From Nocardioides pocheonensis (GTDB lineage Bacteria > Actinomycetota > Actinomycetes > Propionibacteriales > Nocardioidaceae): a stretch of DNA of 36,489 nt. Positions within the stretch are counted from its first letter, which is position 1; every line of letters starts with the position of its first letter. Below, in pieces: positions 24,292 to 32,455 of this stretch. The stretch covers positions 1 through 36,489 of the forward strand of contig NZ_RJSF01000037.1 in assembly GCF_003725535.1 (NCBI RefSeq), given 5' to 3'. The notes under the pieces are model-generated. The model was not told the origin of the DNA. It worked only from the letters and a program-made list of their open reading frames with translations, and made no database searches. A program made the position numbers and the translations under genes.

Positions 24292-24987
24292 TCAGCCCTC
24301 GCCGACGAACCGGTCGGACAGCGCGTAGCGGAGCAGCACCACGTCGTCCAGCACCCGTGTCTCGACGAGCCGGGCGCGCCGGTGCGCCGTCCAGGGGTAG
24401 CGGCCGTCGGTCAGGAACCGCCGGGCCGAGGAGTCGCCGACCAGGAAGGGCGCGACGGCGAGCTGGAGCTCGTCGGCCAGGTCGTCGGCGAGGAACTGGC
24501 TGAGCACGGCTGCCCCTCCCTCGACGAGGAGCCGGCGCACGCCTCGGCGACCCAGGTCGTGGCTCACCCAGCGCATCGGCATCGGGCTGCCACCGTCGAC
24601 CACGGTGGCGAGCCCGTCGAGAGCGGAGGCGGCCGCGGCGGCGGTGTCGCTCGTGCAGTAGACGAGTCGCTCGGCGTCGCCGGCGGTGAAGAAGGCGGCC
24701 TCGGGATCGAGCTTGGCCAGCGCGGTGAGGGTCACCTTCATCGGGCTCGGCGGCAGACCGGCGCGCAGCCGTTCGTCGCGACGCTCCGGCTCGCGGACCA
24801 CGAGTCGCGGGTCGTCCGCGCGCACGGTGGCCGCGCCGACGAGGATCGCGTCGCTCCGGGCCCGCAGGCCGTCGACGCGATCGAGGTCGGCCGGGCTGGA
24901 GAGGACGAGCCGGTCGGCGGAGCTGTCGTCGAGGTAGCCGTCGAGCGACATGCAGCAGCTGAGCACGGTGTAGGGCAGGTCAGGCAC
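24292..24987 (-). CDS. RibD C-terminal/DHFR-fold pyrimidine reductase
   Basis: 231-aa stand-alone reductase domain. The opening TVLSCCMSLDGYLDD, the segment ARSDAILVGAATVRADDP and LLVEGGAAVLSQFL match the NADPH and substrate sites of RibD-C/RIB7 family reductases, which reduce the ribosyl side chain of the GTP cyclohydrolase II product. No deaminase domain is attached. The GTG start overlaps the stop of the membrane protein upstream by 8 nt, and ribA follows after 3 nt. The pair could make a reduced diaminopyrimidine (inference). Confidence 0.88.
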   Translation of the reverse strand: MPDLPYTVLSCCMSLDGYLDDSSADRLVLSSPADLDRVDGLRARSDAILVGAATVRADDPRLVVREPERRDERLRAGLPPSPMKVTLTALAKLDPEAAFFTAGDAERLVYCTSDTAAAAASALDGLATVVDGGSPMPMRWVSHDLGRRGVRRLLVEGGAAVLSQFLADDLADELQLAVAPFLVGDSSARRFLTDGRYPWTAHRRARLVETRVLDDVVLLRYALSDRFVGEG

Positions 24988-25936
24988 AGGCGACCTCCTC
25001 GCGGACGGGCGGGGTTCGGAGGGCCCGCGGCCGAGGCGCCCGGCCGGCGAGCAGGACGACCGCGCCGGGCAGGGTCGCGACGAGCGCCATCACGCCGTAC
25101 GCGACCGCGACGGCGACGCCGGTGTCCACGCCCAGCCCGGCGACCCCGAAAGCCCAGGCGGCGATGCCTTCGCGCGGCCCCCACCCGGCGACGTTGAGGG
25201 GCACCGCGGCCGCCAGCAGCACCACCGAAGCCAGCGGCAGCAGCGCCACGGACGACGCCTCGACTCCGGCGACCCGGGCCGCGAGCACGAAGATCGAGAG
25301 GTGGCCCAGCGCGGCCACGGTCGACGCGACGCCGATCGGGAGCCGCCGACCGCGCAGGACGGCGCGGGCCTCGCTGCTGACCAGCCGGACGAGCCGCGTC
25401 CGGCGGCGTACGCCGTGCGCGCCGGCCAGGAGCAGCGCGGCGACGGCCACCGCGGCCACCGCTCCGACTGCTCCGAGCCCGCGCAGGGGTGAGGGCAGGA
25501 GCAGCAGCACCGCGACGGTGAGCGGGACCTGCACGGACTGGCCGAGCAGCCGCTCCCAGGCAACCGAGCGGGCGGCGGGGCCCGGGGCGTCGCTGCGACG
25601 GGCGTGGCCGACCGCCCGGTCGACGTCGCCCACCACGCCGCCGGGCAGCGTCGCGTTGAGGAACTGGGACCGGTAGATCGCCGCGGTGGCCGCGCCGAGC
25701 CCGATCCGTACGCCGAGCCCGTCGGCGACCAGCTGCCAGCGCCATGCGCAGCAGACCGTGGTCACTGCCGTCACCGCGACCGCCGCCAGGAGCGACCACG
25801 GGGTGGCCATCCGCAGGCCGGCCACGAAGGGTGCCGTTCCTGTCCTTGCGACCAGGGCGCCCAGCACGAGGGCGCCGAGCGCCGGCCGGAGCCACCGCCA
25901 CGGCGTCGGTCGGGCACCGGCCTGGGTGTCGCTCAT
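24980..25936 (-). CDS. LPG-synthase-TM / UPF0104 polytopic membrane protein
   Basis: 318-aa protein with about eight membrane segments. The family landmarks NATLPGGVVGDVDRAVGH (near residue 85) and GWGPREGIAAWAFGVAGLGV are present. This is the AglD/MprF-like TM domain often found beside glycosyltransferases, thought to act in lipid-linked sugar or lipid transfer or flipping. The start at 25936 (MSDTQAG) is preferred over one 60 nt upstream because it is followed directly by the conserved region and GGAG lies nearby. It sits between a GT4 gene and the RibD-like gene. Confidence 0.85.
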   Translation of the reverse strand: MSDTQAGARPTPWRWLRPALGALVLGALVARTGTAPFVAGLRMATPWSLLAAVAVTAVTTVCCAWRWQLVADGLGVRIGLGAATAAIYRSQFLNATLPGGVVGDVDRAVGHARRSDAPGPAARSVAWERLLGQSVQVPLTVAVLLLLPSPLRGLGAVGAVAAVAVAALLLAGAHGVRRRTRLVRLVSSEARAVLRGRRLPIGVASTVAALGHLSIFVLAARVAGVEASSVALLPLASVVLLAAAVPLNVAGWGPREGIAAWAFGVAGLGVDTGVAVAVAYGVMALVATLPGAVVLLAGRAPRPRALRTPPVREEVACA

Positions 25937-26000
25937 CGGGCGGCTCCGCTCGGGTCGGGGATGGTCCTGCCTCGTCCTACGCGCTCGCGGCGGCAACGGT

Positions 26001-27053
26001 TCACCGGGCCTCCAGGGCGCGGGCGACGGCGCGGGCGGTGGCGGACCAGGCTGGCAGCGAGCCGCGCCGCACCCGCGCGGTCGCGCGCAGGCAGGTGCGC
26101 AACGCGGAGTCCGTGAGCCAGGACCGCAGCGCGGCCGCGAGCGCGTCGGCGTCGCCGGGAGGGACGAACAGGCCGGGGACCCGTCCGTCGGCGGTCCTGC
26201 CGAGCGACTCCGGGGTCCCGCCGGTGCGGGCCGCGACCGCGGGCAGTCCCCGGGCGAGCGCCTCGGTCAGGACCATGCCGTAGGTCTCCGCGCGCGAGGG
26301 CAGCACGAGCAGGTCGGCGGCGGCGTACGTCGCGTCGAGGTCGGGACCCGTCCGCACCCCCGCGAGCGTCACCCGATCGGCCAGCCCGGCGGCCGCAAGC
26401 TGCTCGCAGAGCCGCTCGGCGAACCCGGGGTCGACCTCGAGCGACCCGACCAGCGTGCACCGCCAGGGGAGGTCCGCCAGCGAGGTCAGCGCCTCGACCA
26501 GGACGTCCTGGCCCTTGGTCGGCGTCACCGCGCCGACGCACAGGAGGGCGCCACCGTCGCGGCTGCCTGCGACCAGACCAGCGGCGTCGGTGCCGGGCAC
26601 GGCGACATGCACGCGCTCCTCCGGCAGGTCGTAGTGCTCGTGCAGCCAGGCCCGCGTCCACCCGCTCGTGGCGACCACTCCGGCCACCCGGGCGAGCAAC
26701 GCGGCCTCCGCAGGCCGGCGTGACGCGGACAGCACGCCGAGCGGGAGGTGCACGAGGACGAACAACCGGAGCCGCGTGGCGCGCCGGGCCAGGAGGTCCG
26801 GGACGGCCGAGGCGACCAGGCCGTCGACCAGCAGGGTCGCCTGGTCCGGGAGCTCGTCCAGCAGCGTGCCGAGACCGTGCACGTCCGGCGGGGACGGGTC
26901 CGGCCAGGCGCCCGGTGCCTCGTGCACGTGCACCTGCCGGTCGAGCCCGCGGAGCTCGTCGACGAGGCGACGGTCGTAGTGGTTGCCGCCGCTCGGCCGG
27001 GCCGGGTCGTCGATGCCCTCCGGCGCCACGACGTGCAACGGCTCGGGGGGCAT
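26001..27053 (-). CDS. GT4-type glycosyltransferase
   Basis: 350-aa GT-B fold enzyme. N-terminal acceptor domain (residues 1-160) and C-terminal donor domain, the latter opening with LLCVGAVTPTKGQDVLVEAL and carrying the nucleotide-sugar E-x7-E motif in SRAETYGMVLTEALARGLP. No signal peptide or membrane segment, so it acts at the inner face of the membrane. Acceptor and donor are not predictable. It lies 7 nt downstream of the PTPS-like gene and 64 nt before the polytopic protein, consistent with assembly of a glycosylated lipid or small molecule. Confidence 0.88.
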   Translation of the reverse strand: MPPEPLHVVAPEGIDDPARPSGGNHYDRRLVDELRGLDRQVHVHEAPGAWPDPSPPDVHGLGTLLDELPDQATLLVDGLVASAVPDLLARRATRLRLFVLVHLPLGVLSASRRPAEAALLARVAGVVATSGWTRAWLHEHYDLPEERVHVAVPGTDAAGLVAGSRDGGALLCVGAVTPTKGQDVLVEALTSLADLPWRCTLVGSLEVDPGFAERLCEQLAAAGLADRVTLAGVRTGPDLDATYAAADLLVLPSRAETYGMVLTEALARGLPAVAARTGGTPESLGRTADGRVPGLFVPPGDADALAAALRSWLTDSALRTCLRATARVRRGSLPAWSATARAVARALEAR

Positions 27054-27060
27054 CGAAGCC

Positions 27061-27453
27061 TCAGAGCGCCCGCTCGTAGCTGGCCCAGGCGACGTGGGAC
27101 TCGTGCAGGGTCACGGTGATCGTCGCGAGGTCGCGGGCGGCCTCGCCCAGAGCGCCGGCGTGGACCCGGTCGGCCAGTCGGTCGGCGACGAGCTGCGCGA
27201 GCGCCTCGGTCGTGGTGTTGCCCAGACCGGGGTCGTCGTCGAGGTTGCGGTAGTTCAGGTCGGCGAGGACCGACCGCACCTCCTCGGAGGCGCGGCCGAT
27301 GTCGACGACGATGCCGTCGGTGTCCAGCCGCTCCCCGGCGAAGGTCGCGTCGACGACGTAGGTCGCGCCGTGCAGCCGCTGCGCCGGCCCGAACACCTCG
27401 CCCTGCAGGCTGTGGGCGATCATCACGTGGTCGCGGACGTTGACTCGGAACAT
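27061..27453 (-). CDS. 6-pyruvoyl-tetrahydropterin-synthase-like protein, altered active site
   Basis: 130-aa T-fold protein of PTPS/QueD type. His14 and His28 fit two of the three zinc ligands, but the third (HGH in the family) is Ala30. The position of the catalytic Cys is Ala24, and the catalytic Asp-His pair reads Asn67-Tyr68 ([11 protein letters not shown] against LDHxxLNDIPG). The substrate-anchoring Glu118 ([10 protein letters not shown]) is kept. It therefore probably does not do the standard reaction and may bind or convert a different pterin-like substrate. One nt separates it from the dehydrogenase upstream. Confidence 0.85.
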   Translation of the reverse strand: MFRVNVRDHVMIAHSLQGEVFGPAQRLHGATYVVDATFAGERLDTDGIVVDIGRASEEVRSVLADLNYRNLDDDPGLGNTTTEALAQLVADRLADRVHAGALGEAARDLATITVTLHESHVAWASYERAL

Positions 27454-27454
27454 C

Positions 27455-28459
27455 TCACTCGCTCTCGGGGTCGGCGCTCGGGCGGTCGGGGTAGCGGATC
27501 GTGTGGCACAGCGCCGGCAGCCGGCCGGCGGCGAGCGCGGCCATCACCTCGGGCAGCTCGTGGAACGGCGAGGAGCCGGTCAGCAGCGCGTCGTACGCCG
27601 GGTCGCGGAGCAGCTCGAGGGCCAGCGCCAGGCGGTCGGCGGTGCTGCGGCGGTGTCGACGGGAAGCGGCGACGGCTCCGACCTGGCTGGCCCGGACGGA
27701 GAGCCGGTCGGAGTGGAAGCGGCCGCCGAGGTCGAGGTGCACGGGGGTGTCGCCGTACCAGCTCAGGTCGACCACCGTGCCGTCGGCGCCGAGGAGGTCC
27801 AGCGACAGCTGCAGGCCCTCGCTGGTCGCGCTGGTGTGGACGACGAGGTCGCGGTCCGCCGGTGCTCCGGACGGCTCGGCGAACCCGACGTCCAGTGCGG
27901 TCGCCGTCGCGCGGCGGTCGGCGTCGGTGTCGACGAGGGTCACCTCGACCCCCGGGATGCCGGCGAGCAGGCGCGCGACGCAGCAGCCGACCATGCCCGC
28001 GCCGACGACGGCGACCCGGTCACCGACCAGGGGAGCGGCGTCCCAGAGCGCGTTGACCGCGGTCTCGACGGTGCCGGCGAGCACCGCGCGCGCAGCGGGC
28101 ACACCCGCCGGCACGGGCGTCACCGCGGTGGCCGGCACGACGTACGCGGTCTGGTGCGGGTGGAGGCAGAACACGGTCTGCCCGAGCAGCGCGGGCTCGC
28201 CCGCCTCGACGACGCCGACGCTGAGGTAGCCGTACTTCACCGGGGCCGGGAACTCGCCGGCCTGGAACGGAGCCCGCATTCTCGCGTGCTGCCCGGCGGG
28301 TACGCCGCCCCGGAACACCAGCGTCTCGGTGCCGCGGCTCACGCCGGAGTGGAGCGCCCGCACGAGGACCTCGCCGGGGCCGGGGTCGGGCACCTGCTCC
28401 ACGCGGATCTCGCCGCGACCCGGCTCGGCCACCCAGAACGCCTGCGCGTCGACTGCCAC
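27455..28459 (-). CDS. Zinc-type (MDR) alcohol dehydrogenase-like protein
   Basis: 334-aa medium-chain dehydrogenase/reductase. GroES-like domain with [15 protein letters not shown], a cofactor motif [16 protein letters not shown] near residue 160, and [18 protein letters not shown] at the substrate site. The structural-zinc Cys cluster and the usual catalytic Cys are not evident, as in several atypical family members. GTG 28459 is chosen (AGAGGTG 5 nt upstream) over an extension to 28513. It is the first gene of the minus-strand set and is divergent from the CDP-alcohol phosphatidyltransferase gene. Confidence 0.83.
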   Translation of the reverse strand: MAVDAQAFWVAEPGRGEIRVEQVPDPGPGEVLVRALHSGVSRGTETLVFRGGVPAGQHARMRAPFQAGEFPAPVKYGYLSVGVVEAGEPALLGQTVFCLHPHQTAYVVPATAVTPVPAGVPAARAVLAGTVETAVNALWDAAPLVGDRVAVVGAGMVGCCVARLLAGIPGVEVTLVDTDADRRATATALDVGFAEPSGAPADRDLVVHTSATSEGLQLSLDLLGADGTVVDLSWYGDTPVHLDLGGRFHSDRLSVRASQVGAVAASRRHRRSTADRLALALELLRDPAYDALLTGSSPFHELPEVMAALAAGRLPALCHTIRYPDRPSADPESE

Positions 28460-28532
28460 AGCACCTCTTCCCTCGGTGAACCAAAGCCTCCCGTGTCGCG
28501 TAGGACCCGGCAAGATCAGCTACGGAGGCGCG

Positions 28533-29255
28533 GTGCAACGGGTTCAGGGTCCAGTGGTCGGGTTCGCGGGCGTGCTCGCCCTGCTGGCCGTGCTCGACGG
28601 CCTCACCGGGCTGGGCGTGCGCGGATGGTGCGTCGGAGCCGGCGCGGCAGCCGTGATCGCCCTGCTGCTGGGCCGGGCGCTCCGTCGGCGGTCGGCGACG
28701 CTCGGCCCGGCGGACCGGATCACCCTGCTGCGCGCGGACCTCGCCTGCGCCGTGGCCGCGCTCGCGGTGAGTGACGGTCCCGTGGCGCTGCTGGTCGTCG
28801 TCGCGGTCGTCGCCCTGGTGCTGGACGGCGTGGACGGTCGGGTCGCGCGGCGTACCCGGACCGTGAGTGCGCTGGGAGCACGGTTCGACATGGAGGTCGA
28901 CGCGTTCCTGATCCTGGTGCTCAGTGCGGACGTCGCCCCGCGCGTCGGCTGGTGGGTGCTGCTGATCGGGGCGGCCCGTTACCTGCTCCTCGGAGCCGCG
29001 CGGCTCCTTCCCTGGCTGCGCGGAGAGCTGCCGCCGCGGCCGTGGTGCAAGGTGGTCGCCGTGGTCCAGGGCGTGGTGCTGGTCGTCGCCGTGAGCACCG
29101 TGCTGCCGGTGGTGCCGACCAGGCTCGCGCTCGCGGTCGCCCTGGCCCTGCTGGCCGAGTCGTTCGGCCGCGAGGTGCGCGACAAGTGGCGGCTGCGGGG
29201 CCGCCCGGGTGAGCCCGGCGGTGCGCAGGAGCCGGCGATGGTGGGCCGTGGCTGA
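28533..29255 (+). CDS. CDP-alcohol phosphatidyltransferase
   Basis: 240-aa integral membrane enzyme with about six hydrophobic segments. The family signature is complete: Asp98, Asp101-Gly102, Ala105-Arg106, Gly115, Asp119 and Asp123 (DGVDGRVARR then GARFDMEVD). It condenses a CDP-linked lipid with an alcohol to make a phosphodiester-headgroup lipid; the alcohol is unknown. GTG 28533 has GGAGG 4 nt upstream. It is shorter than PgsA/PssA-type enzymes only at the N-terminus. It overlaps the following sulfatase-like gene by 8 nt. Confidence 0.92.
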   Translation: MQRVQGPVVGFAGVLALLAVLDGLTGLGVRGWCVGAGAAAVIALLLGRALRRRSATLGPADRITLLRADLACAVAALAVSDGPVALLVVVAVVALVLDGVDGRVARRTRTVSALGARFDMEVDAFLILVLSADVAPRVGWWVLLIGAARYLLLGAARLLPWLRGELPPRPWCKVVAVVQGVVLVVAVSTVLPVVPTRLALAVALALLAESFGREVRDKWRLRGRPGEPGGAQEPAMVGRG

Positions 29256-30939
29256 GCAGACAGTGGTGTCGCCCGTGCCCGACGTCGAGGAGACCCCGCC
29301 CGCACGACCGCCGCGCCGCCCCGGGGCCCGGACCACGGTCGTCAGCGTCCTGGCCGTGGCAGCGGTCTGGCTCGCTCTGGTGCTGCCGGTCCGGACCCGC
29401 GACCTGACGCCGGCGTCCTTCGTCCAGGTACCGCTGGAGGGCCTGCTGCTGGTCGCCGTGGCCCTGCTGCTGCGGCGCGCCGAGCGGCGACGTCTGCTCG
29501 CCACGGTTCTCGGCGGTGTGCTCGGCGTGCTGCTGGTGGTCAAGGCGCTCGACCTCGCCTTCGACACGGTCTTCGATCGTCCCTTCGACCTGCTGAACGA
29601 CTGGTACTACGTCGGCCCAGGTGTCGGTGTGCTCGGTGACTCGATCGGCCGACCGGCGGCGCTGGTCGTGGTCGTCGCAGTCGCCCTGCTCGCGGTCGCC
29701 GTGGTGGTCGGCGTCGCTGCTGCCGGCGTACGGGTGGCCGGGGTGGCGGCGGCACACCGGCGCGCGTCGGCGCGCGCACTGGTCGTGCTGGCGACGGTGT
29801 GGGCGGTCGGAGCGGTCGCCGGTCTGCACGTCGGCTCCACCGGCACGCTCGCCGGTCACGGCACCGCCGACCTCGCCGTGGACGAGGTCCGCCAGCTCCG
29901 CGCGGACCTCGTCGACCGCAAGGTCTTCGACCGCGAGATCGCCCGGGACCCGTACGCGAGCACGCCTGCCGACCGGCTCCTCGCCGGGCTGCGCGGCAAG
30001 GACGTGCTGGTCGCCGTCGTCGAGAGCTACGGCCGGGTCGCCGTGCAGGGCACCAGCTACTCGCGCGGGGTGGACGCGGTGCTGGCCCGGGGGGACCAGC
30101 AGCTGCGGGCGTCGGGCTACTCGGTGCGCAGCGCGTTCCTGACGTCCCCCACGTTCGGGGCGGGGAGCTGGCTGGCGCACGCGTCGCTGCAGTCGGGCCT
30201 GTGGGTGGACAGCCAGCAGCGCTACAACCAGCTGTTCACGCGCCACCGGCTGACCCTCAGCCGTGCCTTCGCGCAGGCGGGCTGGCGGACGATCTTCGAC
30301 GACCCGGCGATCACGAAGGACTGGCCGGAGGGAAAGCGCTTCTACGGGTTCGACCAGTCCTACGACAGCCGCAACGTCGGCTACCGGGGGCCGAGGTTCG
30401 ACTACGCGACAATGCCCGACCAGTACACGCTGGCCGCGCTGACCCGCAACGAGTTCACCGCGGATCCCGGTCGCCCGCGGGTGATGGGCGAGGTCGACCT
30501 CGTCTCCAGCCACCACCCGTGGACGCCGCTGCCGCACCTGGTGCCGTGGTCCTCGGTCGGTGACGGGTCGGTCTTCGACGGGATGCCGGCGCAGGGCGAG
30601 TCCGCGACGGCGGCGTTCCGCGACCCGAACAAGGTCCGCGCGCTCTACGGTCAGTCGATCGAGTACACCCTCGGCACACTGGTCTCGTGGCTGCAGGTCC
30701 AGCCCGACCCGAACCTCGTGCTGGTCGTGTACGGCGACCACCAGCCGCACGGATACGTCTCCGGGGAGCACCCGGGCCACGACGTGCCGATCTCGGTGAT
30801 CGCCCGCGACCCGGCCGTGATGGATCGGATCGCGGGCTGGGGCTGGCAGGACGGGCTGCGGCCTCAGCCGGACGCACCGGTCTGGCGGATGGACACGTTC
30901 CGCGACCGCTTCTTCGCCGCGTTCACGCCGGCCGGCTGA
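29248..30939 (+). CDS. LtaS/sulfatase-superfamily membrane phosphotransferase-like protein
   Basis: 563-aa protein. Five N-terminal membrane segments (about residues 30-200) are followed by an extracytoplasmic alkaline-phosphatase/sulfatase-fold domain. VLVAVVESYGRVAVQGTSYS carries the metal-binding Glu region, SPTFGAGSWLAHASLQSG the nucleophile region, and VVYGDHQPH the C-terminal metal Asp-His. The architecture matches LtaS/MdoB-type enzymes that transfer phosphoglycerol or similar groups from lipids onto envelope glycans. GTG 29248 is the assumed start; an upstream ATG-like start at 29209 is possible. Its end overlaps the convergent methyltransferase by 17 nt. Confidence 0.85.
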   Translation: MAEQTVVSPVPDVEETPPARPPRRPGARTTVVSVLAVAAVWLALVLPVRTRDLTPASFVQVPLEGLLLVAVALLLRRAERRRLLATVLGGVLGVLLVVKALDLAFDTVFDRPFDLLNDWYYVGPGVGVLGDSIGRPAALVVVVAVALLAVAVVVGVAAAGVRVAGVAAAHRRASARALVVLATVWAVGAVAGLHVGSTGTLAGHGTADLAVDEVRQLRADLVDRKVFDREIARDPYASTPADRLLAGLRGKDVLVAVVESYGRVAVQGTSYSRGVDAVLARGDQQLRASGYSVRSAFLTSPTFGAGSWLAHASLQSGLWVDSQQRYNQLFTRHRLTLSRAFAQAGWRTIFDDPAITKDWPEGKRFYGFDQSYDSRNVGYRGPRFDYATMPDQYTLAALTRNEFTADPGRPRVMGEVDLVSSHHPWTPLPHLVPWSSVGDGSVFDGMPAQGESATAAFRDPNKVRALYGQSIEYTLGTLVSWLQVQPDPNLVLVVYGDHQPHGYVSGEHPGHDVPISVIARDPAVMDRIAGWGWQDGLRPQPDAPVWRMDTFRDRFFAAFTPAG

Positions 30940-31588
30940 CCCGGCGTACGAGCACGACGACGCCGGTCGGAGAGGGCTGGCGGACCTCCTCGACGACCAG
31001 GCCGAGCCCGTCGGCGACGTCGGCCACGGCCGCGGCCTGGCTGGCGTTGCCGAGCTGGAGCAGCAGGACTCCGTCGGGCTCGAGGTGCGCGGCAGCCACC
31101 TCCAGGCAGCCACGCGCGATCGCCAGGCCGTCCTCGCCGCCGTCGATCGCGAGGCGGGGGTCCTCGGGGTGGTCCACGGTGCGTGCGCTCGGCACCCACG
31201 GCGGGTCGGCGATGATCACCGGGAACAGCTCACCGGGCGCGAGCGCCTCGTGCAGGAGCGCGTTGCGGACCTCGACGCGGTCGGCCAGTCCGGCGGACGC
31301 GGCGTTGGCACGGGCGTACTCGCAGGCGATCGGAGATGCGTCGACCGCGACCAGGCGGCGCTGGTTGCCGTGGATCGCCAGCAGCCCGATGTGGCCCGCG
31401 CCCGTGCACAGCTCCAGCACGGGACCGGGGGCCGCGTCGGCCAGCAGGTCGGCCGCCCATCGGGACTGAGCGACGGTCCAGGGACGGGGTTGCAGCACGC
31501 GGTCGTCGTAGGCGATGTCGAGGCTGCCGAGCCGCTGCACGCGCGGCGTGACGCTGCCGGGGCCTGGCTCACGCGTCGTCGAGGTCAT
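30923..31588 (-). CDS. Class I SAM-dependent methyltransferase (DPPW type)
   Basis: 221-aa methyltransferase. The SAM motif LELCTGAGHIGLLAI is near residue 55 and the catalytic motif ADPPWVPS near 130, related to the NPPY motif of N- and C5-methyltransferases such as HemK or RlmG. It would methylate a planar nitrogen, on protein, RNA or a small heterocycle. ATG 31588 is the first Met of the fold-containing stretch. It closes the CDP-alcohol/sulfatase block on the opposite strand; a tie to the pterin-like genes is possible but unproven. Confidence 0.87.
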   Translation of the reverse strand: MTSTTREPGPGSVTPRVQRLGSLDIAYDDRVLQPRPWTVAQSRWAADLLADAAPGPVLELCTGAGHIGLLAIHGNQRRLVAVDASPIACEYARANAASAGLADRVEVRNALLHEALAPGELFPVIIADPPWVPSARTVDHPEDPRLAIDGGEDGLAIARGCLEVAAAHLEPDGVLLLQLGNASQAAAVADVADGLGLVVEEVRQPSPTGVVVLVRRVSRPA

Positions 31589-31691
31589 GCGGCCGGGTAC
31601 CCGCGTGACGGCACCGACAATCCCGCGGCGACGGGCATGCCGGCGTGCGCCGGCGGGTAAGGAGCCGGGACCCCACGACAGGAGCAAACGC

Positions 31692-32138
31692 ATGCACGAC
31701 ACCGTCGTCGTCCGGCGCACGATCAACGCCGGGCCCGGCCGCGTCTGGGCGGTGCTGGCCGACGGCTGGCTGTACCCCTCATGGGTCGTGGGGGCCTCGC
31801 GGATGCGCGACGTGGACCAGTCCTGGCCCGCCCCCGGCAGCCAGCTGCACCACTCCGTCGGCCTCTGGCCGCTGCTGCTCGACGACCGCACCGAGGTGAT
31901 CGGTTCGATCCCGGGGGAGGAGCTCCGGCTCCGCGCCCACGGCTGGCCCGCCGGCGCCGCCGAGGTACTGATCCGGCTGACCCCGGTCGAGGACGGCACC
32001 GAGGTGACCATGGAGGAGGACGCGGTGCAGGGCCCTGCCAAGCTCGTCCCGGGTCCGTTGCGCCAGGCCGGGGTGATCCCCCGCAACCGCGAGGCACTGC
32101 GACGGCTGGCCTTCCTCGCCGAGGGCCGCGCCGCCTGA
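31692..32138 (+). CDS. SRPBCC-fold (polyketide cyclase/START-like) protein
   Basis: 148-aa protein with the Bet v1-like pattern: an opening strand HDTVVVRRTINAGPGRVWAVLADG, then YPSWVVGASRMRDVD, and a C-terminal helix VIPRNREALRRLAFLAEG. The family binds hydrophobic ligands and rarely has defined catalysis. ATG 31692 is supported by AGGAG (31680-31684) 7 nt upstream. It is divergent from the methyltransferase and followed by the tandem 87-nt repeats. No function is assigned beyond lipid or aromatic ligand binding. Confidence 0.85.
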   Translation: MHDTVVVRRTINAGPGRVWAVLADGWLYPSWVVGASRMRDVDQSWPAPGSQLHHSVGLWPLLLDDRTEVIGSIPGEELRLRAHGWPAGAAEVLIRLTPVEDGTEVTMEEDAVQGPAKLVPGPLRQAGVIPRNREALRRLAFLAEGRAA

Positions 32139-32195
32139 GCGGGGCGCGGGCCGGCGGGGGCCGGCCGCGCACTCGTCCTCGTCCGCGCCCTCGTC

Positions 32196-32282
32196 CGCGT
32201 ACAGCGACCTGCAATTGTCGCCGGAGCGGCCCCTGTGACCGACTCGCGCCCCACGCGCGACATTCGCATGTCCCTGTACGAC
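32196..32282. repeat. 87-nt inverted-repeat element, copy C
   Basis: The left arm (to 32221) and right arm (32257-32282) flank a 35-nt loop. The left arm reads CCTGCAATTGTCGC where copies A and B read CATGCGAATGTCGC, so pairing is weaker (20 of 25). The right arm keeps GCGACATTCGCATGTC. Confidence 0.8.
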
Positions 32283-32317
32283 GCGACCCGGTCGGCCGGC
32301 TGGCGGGCGGCCCGCCC

Positions 32318-32404
32318 GTCGTACAGCGACCTGCAATTGTCGCCGGAGCGGCCCCTGTGACCGACTCGCGCCCCACGCGCGACATTCGCATGTCCCTGTA
32401 CGAC
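32318..32404. repeat. 87-nt inverted-repeat element, copy D
   Basis: Arms 32318-32343 and 32379-32404 with a 35-nt loop identical to that of copy C; it also shares copy C's left-arm changes. Copies C and D are therefore a recent tandem duplication, 35 nt apart. Confidence 0.82.
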
Positions 32405-32455
32405 GCCGGCCACCGCACCGGCCGACGGCCCCACCGACCAGGTACGACCGTCACC

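Larger units (their letters stand above)
32139..32455. other. Gene-free convergent region holding two 87-nt elements
   Basis: Between the SRPBCC gene and the stop of the CrtI-like gene on the other strand. No credible gene. It holds copies C and D of the inverted-repeat family, preceded by a short CTCGTCCGCG direct repeat near 32172-32200. Confidence 0.7.

Noticed and set aside
23647-24987. Ordinary riboflavin biosynthesis operon with FMN riboswitch
   Set aside because: Only GTP cyclohydrolase II and a reductase domain are present; ribB, ribH and riboflavin synthase are missing, and no FMN-riboswitch-like leader was seen upstream. The neighbours are lipid and glycan genes.
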